Below are positions 44,905 through 56,428 of a DNA stretch of 64,000 bases, in pieces. The position numbers were made by a program, and so were the translations under genes. Below the pieces are notes generated by a model that saw nothing but the letters and a program-made list of their open reading frames with translations, was not told the origin of the DNA and did no database searches. The stretch lies in NCBI GenBank assembly GCA_951812925.1, contig OX638368.1, positions 26,289,187 through 26,353,186 of the forward strand, in the 5' to 3' direction. This stretch comes from Calliopum simillimum. Lineage: Eukaryota; Arthropoda; Insecta; Diptera; Lauxaniidae. Each line of letters opens with the position of its first letter. Positions within the stretch are counted from its first letter, which is position 1.

Positions 44905-46441
44905 GGGCTATTCTGGCGACAGTATTAGAGCTGTCAAACAGCTCACCACAGTCTTCACTGCTACGAAAGTAGTAACGAAGATGTTTTGGTATTCTGGTAG
45001 CATTTCGAAAGCTCTTTTCCGACTTTATGAATACGACTTTTAATACCTGCTTCGTAGGAGGTCTTAGAGCGATCTTAATACTATTAGTTGCTTGCTGTCA
45101 GGTTTTTATTATGTGAAAAGTGAAGAATTATGAAAAATTTTATTTTATTGCTTGTTTATAATTTTTTATCATAAAACAGCTGTTGGATTATCGACTGTTA
45201 ATATTTTCTTTTTAAACCTAATTTGGCTTATTAAGCTTTTAATTTTAAGAAAGAATATATAATCAAAAATGTCTGGTCGGATCTACTTTCGGAGATATAG
45301 CCATCGAAAGATCGGGATATAGCTTTTATAAAAACCGGAACCCTGGCTGGATTTTGATAATATTGGTGTCATATGAAAGGTATTTTAACACACTACAATT
45401 GTTGTGCAAAAATTTTAAATCCGAGTCAACATTTTCGAGATATGGCGTATTTTCAAAAATTTTGACCAGTTTTTTAAATCCGGAGCTGCGGCCGAAGCCG
45501 CCCACTTACCTCTATTCCTATGCCAAATTACTGTGGGAAAAAAAATCGGCCCAAATTTCAGAAAAGTCATAATATCTCGAAAACTACGAGCAAGATTTAG
45601 AAAATTTTGTGTTCAGTATTGTAGCTTATTAAATTACCTTTCATATGCCGTTTTCGTTAATAAGACATTTTTGGAAAAGTAGTGCATTAAAAACAAAAAA
45701 ACTGGTAAAAATTTTCGAAAATTTGCCATATCTCCAAAACCATGACTCGGATTTAAAACTTTTGCATATCGTTTTTATAACCTTAAAATACCTTTCATAT
45801 GACACCAATATTATTAAAATCCATTAAGGGATTCTGAACTTTTACCGGTTTTCATAAAAGCTATATCCCGATCTTCCGATGGCTATATCTCCGAAAGTAG
45901 ATTTGACCAGAACTTTCTGTTGTGTTTGTTGTAATTAATTTTGAGAGCCCTATTTGGGCAAAAAAATATTAAAAAAACAACAACAGTTTTTAAAGCAAAA
46001 TTGTTGCCTAAGATTTGGCAGTTGTTAAATTTTTGTTTGTGTGAGTGATAATGATAAAGGGAAAAACAAAATTATAACTATTTTGGTTTAATATTTGTTC
46101 TAATAGTTACAAAAGAAAAGAAAAGTTTGTGTAAAAACATATAGCAACAATGTAACCCGGCATCTTGCCTTGCTATCTGTCAAAAGTCTATAATCAAAAC
46201 AAAGATTTTTGACATTTTCGTAGTTTAAGAAGAAGCAGCATTTGTTATCGCTGCAACCAGAGCAATTCAACCATGTTAGTTTGCACAATTTGACAAGTTC
46301 ATCTCGAAAGCTTTTATGTGGTGAATTTATGAGCTTTTCCGAATGTCTTCGGGAATCTTAGAAAGTAATTCTGACATTTATTTAGAAAGACTTTCTGCTG
46401 TCTTAGCCAGAATCAAAGATTATCTTTGGCCAGAATAGCCC
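44905..46441. mobile_element. 1.5 kb TIR element with nested palindrome
   Basis: GGGCTATTCTGGC at the left end and GCCAGAATAGCCC at the right end are perfect inverted copies, each flanked by TA. Inward matches are weaker ('ttcgaaagctctttt' near 45005, 'ctcgaaagctttta' near 46304). The middle holds the 0.64 kb palindrome at 45270-45912. No transposase was found, so it is non-autonomous. Confidence 0.7.
45270..45912. repeat. 0.64 kb palindrome, foldback family (ii)
   Basis: The left arm has CTACTTTCGGAGATATAGCC, 'atcgggatatagcttttata' and 'attggtgtcatatgaaaggt'. All recur inverted at 45780-45905. It matches the inner part of 23287-23783 and the outer arms of 50290-52995. Confidence 0.85.
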
Positions 46442-46932
46442 TATTAGTTGTGTTTTGACAACGGTACATCTGGGATGTTATATACTTTGTTAGAATACAT
46501 AAAATTAAGACAAGAGTTGTAAAAAATAAGAAAATCGAAGAATTCCAAGAGTTAAAAGCACATATTCAAAAATTAAAAACAAATAATGAACTAATTTAAA
46601 GATTATAGGAATGAAAATGCTACATAGTTTTTCTATTCGAAAGTATCCAGTTTTAATATATTACAACACTCTTTGAAATTAGGGAAGTTTGTTTTTTTTA
46701 AAAGTGACCGTCTATAGGAAAAGAGGCCTAATCCGGTTGTTTTTTTGCATTTTCTAAAAATACTTATTATTTTGAATAAAATGGCACCTCGATCACCGGA
46801 AAGTTCTATTATGGCGTTTAGAAATAGTACAATCTACATAGAAGTTACACTCACAATAACAAATTGCCTTAATTTTATTCCAAAGTTTCATAAGTACACA
46901 AGCAAAAAGTGTAAGGTGTACTGTGTAGTTTT
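46442..46932. other. Gene-free spacer
   Basis: AT-rich; the frame at 46745-46981 runs into the Helentron-like element and is not supported. Confidence 0.35.
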
Positions 46933-47448
46933 TATGCCTTACACCCAGGGTATATTCACTTTGTCCTTCCGCATAGAATGAGGGGTGGCAGATATAAGAA
47001 AGTATATTTATTCTTCTCTAAATACCACGAATTATAAGCGCAAGCTCTGAGCAATAACTGGGTGAATTCGTACAAGAAGGCGTGGCACCTCCCATGTGAG
47101 CAAAAGCTTCAAAAGGCTATACTGCAAGCGCTTTTTGAGATAATCAAGTTAAATTTTACTCAGACACTTAAAACTATAAATGCAAGCTCATAACAAAAGC
47201 TAGATGAAATCGGACAAGAAGGCGTGGCACCTCCTATATAAGCAAAATCTTGAAAACTCTATACTAAAAGCGTTTTTTGAAATAATCGTACTAAATTTTA
47301 TTAAGAACTATAAATGCAAGCTCTGAGAAAAAATCGGTGAAATCTGACAAGAGGGCGTGGCACCTCCCATATAAGAAAAATTTTCAAGATACTGCAATCT
47401 AGGGTATTTAATGTTTGGCCAGGCCAAATGTTACACCCTTACTAGTTT
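46933..47448 (+). mobile_element. DINE-1/Helentron-like element, copy 5 (internal deletion)
   Basis: Starts 'tatgccttacacccagggta' and lacks the microsatellite and 'acgcctaccgcc' block. It has three central units with GGCGTGGCACCTCC and ends with TTTGGCCAGGCCAAA and ACCCTTACTAGTTT. Confidence 0.7.
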
Positions 47449-47471
47449 TCTCTTCGAAATATTTATATTTA

Positions 47472-47662
47472 CCCAGTGTGCCAGACGGTTCATATCTTCG
47501 CTTTTTTACCCGTTACGGATCCGTTACTGATCCGTTTGCGGGAGAAATTCCAAAAAAATAAACGATTCGCTTTTTTTTTGGGAATCTCTCCCGCCAACGG
47601 ATCAGTAACGGATCCGTAACGGATAAAAAAGCGAAGATTTGAACCGTCTGGCACACTGGGTA
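47472..47662. mobile_element. MITE family A, copy 2
   Basis: The ends are CCCAGTGTGCCAGACGGTTC and its inverse GAACCGTCTGGCACACTGGG, flanked by TA. The arms pass through 'cgttacggatccgttactga'. It is almost identical to the copy at 29888-30083 apart from small indels, so transposition was probably recent. Confidence 0.85.
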
Positions 47663-47933
47663 ATTACAAATTTTTCAGTGCCAATGCGACAGGGGACTTC
47701 AACTTCTTGATTCGTCTTTAGCTTCAGTGTTTTTATTCTTTCACACCTTTTAATTAAATTTTTCTTTTGAAATACATATGCACGTATAATATGGTTTAAA
47801 TCTCACCTAACTGTAACCATGGGACAAATTAACTTTTTACAACACAGTTGTAACCATGGGACAAATTTATTTATTTTTTTCAATATTATTTTTTTTTTTT
47901 TTTCACAATTTGATAACAGTTTTTTTCAATTGA

Positions 47934-48400
47934 ATGAATTTTTATTTTCTAAGTCAAGAATCGGTTTTGTTATATGGGTGCGAAACATGGCTTGTTACTG
48001 AACAACTAACAAACAAGCTGCAAGTATTCGTCAACAAATGCTTAAGGCGTATATTAAAGGTTTGGTGGCCTCGCACTATATCAAATGCCGAGCTACATCA
48101 AAAATGCAAACAGAAGGCTATAGCAAACGAGATCAAGCTGCGCAAATGGGGATGGATTGGTCACACTCTCCGGAAACCACACAGCGAAGTTTGTCGCCAG
48201 GCCCTTGAGTGGAATCCACAAGGCAGTAGAGGACGTGGTAGACCCAAAACCAACTGGAAAAGGTCGTTGGAAAAGGAAATCCAAGAATCGGGAAAATCGT
48301 GGCAAGAGATCAAAGTCATCGCAAGGGATCGTGACAAATGGAGAGATTTCATATTGGCCCTATGCTCCTCCTAGGAGTTAAAGGAGAATACATACATACA
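47934..48400 (+). pseudogene. 5'-truncated RTE-like LINE, reverse transcriptase C-terminus and 3' tail
   Basis: The frame reads LLYGCETWLVTEQLTNKLQ, then CLRRILKVWWPRTISNAEL, a WIGHTLRK motif and a GRGRPKTNWKRSLEKEI block. It ends ILALCSS at 48374. This pattern (YGCETW, CLRRIL, WPRTISN, WIGHTLR, GRPKTNW) is the conserved end of reverse transcriptases in RTE-type non-LTR retrotransposons. The upstream endonuclease and RT core are absent, as expected for incomplete reverse transcription. The 3' end has CTCCTCCTAGGAGTTAAAGG and 'agaatacatacataca', shared with 18640 and inverted 20576. Confidence 0.85.
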
Positions 48401-49890
48401 AGTCAAGAATCAAATAATTTTTGATTATCATTTTTTAAACAATAAAGTAAATACAAATACAGTACTTACACAATAATCAACTTCAAGTTAATTCACTCTA
48501 ATATTATATACGTTATAGGTACTATAACTACAGTCACAATCAAACCCTTCGTTAATTTTTCAATAAATTTGAATAATTCTTTTCTCAATACACTATTCTA
48601 ATGAGACACCAATTTTTTAACGTTCTTATAAACTAATATGATTCAGATGGGACCCAACCTTTAAACCCTTTTTAGCTATTTTTTCTTTAATATTTTTTCT
48701 TCAATATCTTTTCTTTAATGCTTTTACAGTTCATGGGGTAAACATAATTTCTTTGATGGGACCCGACCCTTAAATTCTTTAGTTTTCACAAGATAAACTT
48801 ATTCTTTTACAGTCTTACGGGTATTTTTCAGCACTAAGTTATTACATACATTGTCAGTGTACATTTTTTGGACTTTTTTATAAATTAATACAATTCAGAT
48901 GGGACCTAACCATTAAATTCTTTAGTTTCAAAAGGTAACCTAATTCTTTTATAGTCGTATGAGTATTTTTAGTTCTAAGTTATTATACATTTTTTAATTT
49001 GACATGATCCTTAAATTATTTTAGCAGGACCCAATCCATAAATTTCTTTAGATTCGCAAGGAAAACTCTTTAATAAATATAAGACTAAGGCTTCTTCACC
49101 ATGAATGGATACTTTTTTACAGATTCATGAAACATTACATACGCAACTTAAATATCTGGTAAGTAATATCCTATTACTAAATTTTAAATATTATTCCCCA
49201 TTACCACATTGTCAAGGTTTTTTCATAATTACCACAAACCTTATCAACCCACATCTTCACGATTCATTTTAAAAGCCAACTGATGAGTCCTATGGCAAGG
49301 ACGAAAAACGTTTATTGGTAGCCAATTTTTCTCCCGATCCTTCACGGAATCCATACACCTTTACAGTTAACTTTTATTTTTCTTTTTTTCATAGTATTCC
49401 TACAACAGCTCGAAGTACCAAAAGTAAGTAATATTTTTCAACAATGATCTAATTTTTTTAACACTAACTTATTTTGATCAGGATAAGCACAACTCATCCT
49501 CTATAACACATCAGACACTAACAATTACACATTATACATTAGGAACATCTTCTTATCATATATAATATCAAGTAATTTTATAGATGTATTGTATGGTATC
49601 AAATATTTTTATTAGACGTATATTATTTTTATATTATCATTCCAGTTCTCACCCATACCGATTAATCCATAGCTGTGCATAGATCATTACCATACTTTTC
49701 TTCTTGCGTCTCATAGGTAGGGATATCACATATATCACATACAACTGTAACATCCCTTACAGTTTAATGTTGATATATACCACTCTCATTAGTGAACCCC
49801 ATAGTATACTCTCTTCCACCAATACCACTTTTTTCTATCCTATATAAGGATAATATCTATTACAAACAAATACAAATTAATCTGAGAATG
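48401..49890. other. Gene-free stretch with a decayed tandem repeat
   Basis: Between 48640 and 49060 the phrase 'gatgggacc(c/t)aacc' followed by 'ttaaattctttag' recurs about four times at irregular spacing (near 48648, 48755, 48897 and 49018). The rest is AT-rich with no gene. Confidence 0.5.
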
Positions 49891-50206
49891 CTGTACTGAA
49901 AGAGTTTTTTGAGACAATCCAACCAAATTTCACTTAAATACTAAGGACTATAAGTGCGAGCTTTGAGCTAAAACTAGACAGAATCGGATAAGAGGACGTG
50001 GCGCCTTCCATACAAGCAAAAGCTTCAAAACGCTATACTGAAAACGTTTTTTGAGATAATCAAACCAAATTTCACTCAGACACTAAGAACTATAAATGCA
50101 AGCTCTGAGCAAAAACTGGGTGAACTTATATAAGCAAAATTTTCAAAATACTGCAGTGTAGGGTATTTAATGTTTGGCCAGGCCAAAGGTTACACCCATA
50201 CTAGTT
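49891..50206 (+). mobile_element. DINE-1/Helentron-like element, 5'-truncated, copy 6
   Basis: Starts inside a central unit ('tgctgtactgaaagag'), with about two units, and ends with GGGTATTTAATGTTTGGCCA, the stem-loop and CCCATACTAGTTT. Confidence 0.65.
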
Positions 50207-50670
50207 TATTTTAGAACAAGAATGTGGCGTCTTGGCCAATTTGGTTCAAACCCAACTTTTATTGCTAAAATTATAATTCTAACAAAGAATGTGTGATCAA
50301 AAAGTGTCGCTCGAACCTATTTTCGGAGATCGGGATACAGCTTCTATGTAAGCCGGTATAAGTTCTGAATCTTTTGATGGATTATAAAGTTATTACAACT
50401 GGCTATAAAATCTGTGCACAAAAGTCTTGAATCAGAGACACGAGTTTCGAGATATAGCGAATTTTCAAAACCAGTTCAACCAGTTTTTTTTAAAAAACAC
50501 AATTTTTCTAAAAAAAAAAATGTCTTTTTAATCCACAGTGTAAGTAACAAATTATTGAAGACTTATCTATTTTCTTTCATTTGATATACAATTTGTAACT
50601 GATTTTCTTCATTAGCAATTTTTTTTATAGGAAGTTACTAAATTTCAAGAAAATTGGTATGGTCTATTTT

Positions 50671-52690
50671 TATACCCTACATCCCAGGGTATATTCACTT
50701 TGTCCTTCCGTTTGTAACGCAGAGAAGAAGGCGTGGCAGATATAGAAAAGTATATATATTCTTTATCAGCGTCACCTCCTGAGTCGATATAGCCATGTCC
50801 GTCTGTCTGGCTGGCGGTCAACGGACACGCCTACCACCCATACAAAAAATATATTCAAAATGCAATTTTAAGAGTATTTTTCACGACAATGCAACCAAAA
50901 TACGCATAAATACTAAGAATTGTAAGCGCAAGCTTTGAAAAAAAATTTAATGAATTCGGACAAGAGGGCGTGGCACCTCCCATATAAGCAAAAGCTTCAA
51001 AACGCTATACTATATTGGAAAAATGGCGTCCAAAATCAGTTTTTTACAAATATCTCTTTAACGGTTATATTTAGAGAAAAATTTTTCAGGACAATGTTGT
51101 AGCTTATAAAATTTTCTATAAAAATGACTTTTGAATTGTTTTCGTACGACTTATAACTCAGGAGATATCTTTATTCAAAATTTTAGAAAAATTAGTAAAT
51201 TGTGAATGCCACTTATGAGTAGGCACAGTGATGTGTCAAGCTTATAATTATGATAACTTATGAACGGTGAGTCGCACGTTTAAAATAAAAACACCTATTT
51301 ATAGGGAATAACTTGTGCTACAAGCTACATATTATTTTTTTTTCATATCACCTATAGTTAAGGAGATATTTTTCCCACAAACATAAAATTTTGAAAAAAA
51401 AAGTTTTTTCAAAATGGCTCCTAAACGGTTCGTCCTAGAAAAAAAATTGTCAATGCATTTTGTAGAACGTTCAATTCCCTATAAGGGTCTCTTCGAGCTG
51501 TTTTTTCGTCAGACTTACCCTTCATGAGATATAGCGTCTTGAAAATCATTCAAAATTGAATATTGTTCTATGCGCCCTACTATGTTCAATTTTGAATGAT
51601 TTTCAAGTCGCGATATCTCATGAAGGGTAAGTCTGACGAAAAAACAGCTCGAAGAGACCCTTATAGGGAATTGAACGTTCTACAAAATGCATTGACAATT
51701 TTTTTTCTAGGACGAACCGTTTAGGAGCCATTTTGAAAAAACTTTTTTTTTCAAAATTTTATGTTTGTGGGAAAAATATCTCCTTAACTATAGGTGATAT
51801 GAAAAAAAAATAATATGTAGCTTGTAGCACAAGTTATTCCCTATAAATAGGTGTTTTTATTTTAAACGTGCGACTCACCGTTCATAAGTTATCGTAATTA
51901 TAAGCTTGACATATCACTGTGCCTACTCATAAGTGGCCTTCACAATTTACTAATTTTTCTAAAATTTTGAATAAAGATATCTCCTGAGTTATAAGTTGTA
52001 CGAAAACAATTCAAAGGTCATTTTTATAGAAAATTTTATAAGCTACAACATTGTTCTAAAAAATGTTTCTCTAAATATAACCGTTAAAGAGATATTTGTA
52101 AAAAACTGATTATGGACGCCATTTTTCCAATATGGAGGCTCGAGCGAACACGATACGAGGTAGCAAAGTTGAAATTCTGAAAGAGCACATCGAAATCTAT
52201 AAAATAACTCATTTGCAGAAATCCCGCAAAACTTTCCAGGTAACATCATTTTTTTCTCCCAAATGATTGTACTATAAGTATCATAAATGAAATCTCTCGA
52301 CAAAAATTGGATGCAATCAGACAAGGGGGCGTGGCACCTCCCATATAAGTAGAAGTTTCAAAATGCTATATAGTACTGAAAGAGTTTTTTGAGATAAACC
52401 AACCAAACTTCACTCAAATACTAAAGACTATAAATGCACGCTCTAAGCTAAAACTAGACGAACTCGGACAAGAGGGCGTGGCACCTCCTATATAAGCAAA
52501 AGCTTCAAAACACTGTACTGAAAACGTTTTTCACTCAGACACTAAAAACTATAAATCCAAGCTCTGGACAAAAACTGGGTAAACTCGGACAAGAGAGCGT
52601 AGCACCTCCCATATGAGCAAAATTTTAAAAATACAGCAGTGTAGGGTATTTAATGTTTGACCAGGCCAAATTTTACACCCTTACTTGTTT
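50671..52690 (+). mobile_element. DINE-1/Helentron-like element, copy 7, itself interrupted
   Basis: Starts TATACCCTACATCCCAGGGT, followed by the GTCTGTCTGGCTGG microsatellite (50801-50815), the 'acgcctaccacccat' block and the first central unit. That unit stops at 51011 where a 1.1 kb palindrome begins. Family sequence resumes near 52290 with 'ctcgacaaaaattggatgca', two more central units and an end with TTTGACCAGGCCAAA and ACCCTTACTTGTTT. Confidence 0.7.
51012..52132. repeat. 1.1 kb near-perfect palindrome
   Basis: ATATTGGAAAAATGGCGTCC at the left end is matched by GGACGCCATTTTTCCAATAT at the right end. The arms are about 545 bp each with very few mismatches (for example GACGAAAAAACAGCTCGAAG against CTTCGAGCTGTTTTTTCGTC). 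They are separated by a spacer of roughly 25 bases around 'ctatgcgccctac' (51572). Its near-identity implies youth or ongoing arm correction. Confidence 0.92.
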
Positions 52691-53099
52691 TTTTTTTTAG
52701 TTCCATAGAAATGTACTAATGAAGCAATTGGTTCAAATGGCATAATTAATGATAGGACATAGATTAGGCGTCCATATTATGTTACTGGAACTATCGGTTA
52801 ATATGGCATTTTTTAGAAAAAATGGTCAAAATTTTCGATTTAAGACTTTTGTACATATTTTTTTACAGCCTGTGAAAATACCTTTTATATGAACCATTAT
52901 TTTTCAAATCCATAGAAGGGTTCAGAACTTAAACCGTTTTTCATGAAAGCTATATCCCGATCATCCGATGACTATATCTCCGAAAATAGGTCCACGCTGA
53001 AGAAGTTAATTAAATATAAGACTTTTTAAGATACAGATATATCGTGGCATTTTATTAAAAATTAATAAAATTTTTGCAGTTTTTTAAGTTATCGTTCAA

Positions 53100-53480
53100 A
53101 AACGTCAATTTATTCAACGCGTATGGCGTTGCTGCCATATTGGATTCGGCGTTTTGAATTTAAAATTTTTACTATCAGATTTTTAATCAGCGTTTGTCAA
53201 AACCCTTGAATACCGATTTTCTTGTAAGTGAAGCCATTTTGAATTTAAAATTTTTACTATCAGACGCTGAGTCTGTTAAAACCCTTGAATACCGATTTTC
53301 TTGTAAATCAGCTCTAAATCAAATGGATCTGCCATTATGAATTTTAAATTTCTACAATCAGAGTCTGTATCAACATCTGTTAAAGCCCTTGAATACCGAT
53401 TTGCTTGTAAGCTAGATAATATTTCAAAATATATGCCACCATATTGGATCCGCCATTTTGAACTTTAAGCATTTGACCAG
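53100..53480. repeat. Imperfect tandem repeat, about three units
   Basis: The phrases 'gccatattggattcggc', 'tttaaaatttttactatcag' and CCTTGAATACCGATTT with 'cttgtaa' recur in order at 53130-53230, 53250-53310 and 53330-53420, ending with a unit that decays near 53480. Unit length is roughly 75-125 bp. Confidence 0.6.
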
Positions 53481-53587
53481 AGATTTGTAATCAGCAACCT
53501 TGAAAACCATCGTTTAACGATTTTCATCCTCGTACGATGATGCCTTATAGTTTTGGCCACAAAATGTGGCAAAAGAAACCATTCAGG

Positions 53588-53969
53588 CTTGTTCCGTAAT
53601 CCGTGTGATTTCAATTACTTTTCATTTAGGTGGATCTTCATGAAAACGGCGAGTTGAACGATAAAAAGCATTAGAATCTTTTTTGTGGAGAGTTACATGT
53701 TCCGTAAGTAATACGTATTGGTTTGTATTTGCGAAAAAGTAACCGTTTAGGAAATATTCGGTAAAATCGAATTTTTCGACTTTTTGCTGTTTTTTAAGAG
53801 TATTTTCTAAATGGTCACTTTTTCCTAAAACAAATCAATATTATTCATAGAACCAGTAATTCTCTACAAAAAAGATACCAATACTTTTTATCGTTCGACT
53901 CACCGTTTTCAAGAAACATCCTCCTAAATAAAAAGTAATTGAAATCACACGGATTTCGGAACAGGCCTG
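53588..53969. repeat. 0.38 kb palindrome
   Basis: GTTCCGTAATCCGTGTGATT (left) pairs with AATCACACGGATTTCGGAAC (right). The next inner block 'tcaattacttttcattta' pairs with 'taaataaaaagtaattga', followed by matching 'gaacgataaaaag' and 'ctttttatcgttc' blocks. Confidence 0.85.
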
Positions 53970-56428
53970 ATTTTGTTATGTAACAAAAAGTGTCGGGAAA
54001 ATTTGACACCGAAAAATTGTTGCAAAAGTTTGATGCGGCCTTGAAATTGTACTCCTAGCGCGGCCAAAGAAGTTTCATTTCAAACAAAAAATAAAAATAA
54101 TAATAATTACAAGACAGTGAGTGGATAGAAGAAAAAAGTTCGAGGGCATTTTCATGTACAATGCAGGTTAAGATTTTTCAATATATCCGCCTTCAATGAA
54201 TCCAACATGGAAAAGTGGTAAGGTGTCCCAAGTTGAACATAAATACGATGATTTATTTTTAGGTCACAATAATGGAATGGTGAGTTACACACACAAATTA
54301 TTATAAAATAAATCTTTGCCTTCTTCACTAAACATTTCATTTAAATCAATGGTTACGAAGAGGAATTATTCTAAAAACTCCATTCTATCACATATGTAAG
54401 TAGGTACGTATGTTTGTATATTTACTTGCATGTAAACATTTTTTCAACATTTTTCTCTCGCTAACAAATAAATTAATAATTTGCAACCAACACCGACTCA
54501 CAGTTGGTAGTTGGTTTAAGCCAACATTGTAAACACAAAAGTGGCAAGGTGGTTGGTTTGGTTAAATCAAACAAAACGCAAGAAACCAACATTAGTCTTG
54601 TGGTGAACGCGATCAAAGATACGACACGGAACGGATAACTACGGCTCTACGAAGATCAAGTTAAGATCTTGGTAATCTGCGTTACTAAGCGGGATCGATT
54701 AAAAAATTGTTTATTTAAACAGTTTCGATGAGATAAAGTTGTAATTTTTAAGCATAGTTACATAGATAGAGAGCAAAAGAAGAGAGACTTTCACTTTGAT
54801 GTCAAACAACTTTTGGATGATTGGCTTTTGCTAATAGTTTATCTAATAATACCGAGACGGTTCATTTTGGAAATGCTAAGCTGCTGCTAGTGATTGCTGA
54901 TGATCATGTCATTGCTTTGATATTTTAATATAATAAATTATAAAATAAAATAAACAGCTATATGGCGCAGAGAATGTGAAACCAAATACCGTTAAAATCA
55001 ATGATTTACCTTTTGTATTATAAAAGCAGAAATTAAAAAAAAAAAATAAAAAAACCTTTGCATAATTAATTAAAGACCAACGACAATGGCAAGGAATTCA
55101 TAAGAACAAAATAGCTGACTTGAGAAGCTGAGTTGGAAATTAAAAAAAAAAAAAAAACAAGAAACAGCGACTTGGGACAAAAAGAAGCAAAAGAATTTTA
55201 GCTACTAACCATGGATGAATGTTCTTAGAGAAATAAAACAAGAAATTCTATTAGATAATACAAAGTCAGACAAGGAATTGGTTGAGTTGTCTGTCTTGAA
55301 CACAGACTGTCATCTAGCTATACATTTCAAACATTTGTATCGTATTACACGTAGACTGAGCATGAGCATTAGCATGAATATGTGAACTTTTGAAACTGAA
55401 AGATAAAAAAAAGTAGAAATTAATGTCGAGGCTCTGAAAGTAGTTAAATTTTAGAGTTGCATGTTCCCCGGATTGTTCTAAGTGACTTGAGACAAATAAC
55501 GAAGTGTATATACGTGAAACTTTATAAAGGAAAACGTGAAACTTTATAAAGCAAAAAAACATAATTTTCTAATAAAAACAAGTATATACGGGAGTATTAA
55601 ACAAATAAAAAGTTTATAGTTAAAAAAAAATAGTTATAAAACCTATTTTAGTGGCCTTAATTAACTTCATTACAAGTTACGAGAATATATACATATGTAT
55701 GTAGGAAAATACGAAAAGGCTTAAAGAAAAAGCAAAAAAAAAAAAAAAAATAACAACGAAGATCTTAGACAACAGAGACCAACTACAGAAGATCTCGTAC
55801 GTTCATTCGACCACTGCGCAGAAGTAGCTGGAGCGAGACGTGCTACAAAAGGTGCGGTTGGTTAGCAGCGAACGAACTGATTCGAGAGTTTGTTTAATGC
55901 AAGCTTATGTACGAGTATGTGTGTGGAAATTGGTTAAAACCTGTTAACGGAAAATGAAAGAAAAATTTCCTTTACTAATGATAATGATGATGTTCATGTT
56001 GCATTGCTTTTGTTGGAAGAGAAATCAATTAATAGAAAGTGAATAAAAACCATTCACAAACGGTATGCAAAAATTGTATAATCGCATTGCTCAAACAAGT
56101 TAAATATCTCCAAATTAATTAAGTTATGGACTTGAGTCCAACATAACATAAAACCCATTGAAATTCAAAATTCTTATGAAAGAACTTAATCCCGGCGCTA
56201 AGTAACTAAAAAACTGAATAACAACTTCAGAAAATTTAAAATCGCTTTTTATACTTTAAATCTTACAAAACAACAAAGACTCACACAAAACATATATATA
56301 ATATAATAGGATTATCTAGTATAGCATTTCAGTTAGAAAAAGAAAAAAAGCTCCAATCAAAAAATAATAAACTGCATGCGAGTTTTCTGGCGCCTCTGCA
56401 TTTTACGACACGACATCATTCATACAAA
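53970..56428. other. Gene-free upstream region of Rab23
   Basis: No coding sequence is supported. The last 1.8 kb is A-rich with several poly-A runs and probably contains the Rab23 5' UTR and promoter. An initiator-like TTCATTC occurs at 55803-55808, without a correctly spaced downstream element. The minus-strand frames at 54152 and 55314 are AT-driven. Confidence 0.4.

Larger units (their letters stand above)
50290..52995. repeat. Foldback family (ii) palindrome split by insertions
   Basis: The left arm (50310-50660) holds CGAACCTATTTTCGGAGAT, 'gggatacagctt', 'aagttctgaatctttt', 'tgcacaaaagtcttgaat' and 'cttcattagcaa'. The right arm (52705-52990) holds the same text inverted: 'actaatgaagcaattg', 'tttaagacttttgtaca', 'agggttcagaactta' and 'ctccgaaaataggtccacg'. 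The DINE-1/Helentron-like element 50671-52690 lies between them. Confidence 0.7.

Noticed and set aside
55803..55842. Rab23 core promoter with initiator TTCATTC and AGACGTG downstream element
   Set aside because: The AGACGTG word is about four bases too far from the initiator for a standard DPE; kept only as a remark.
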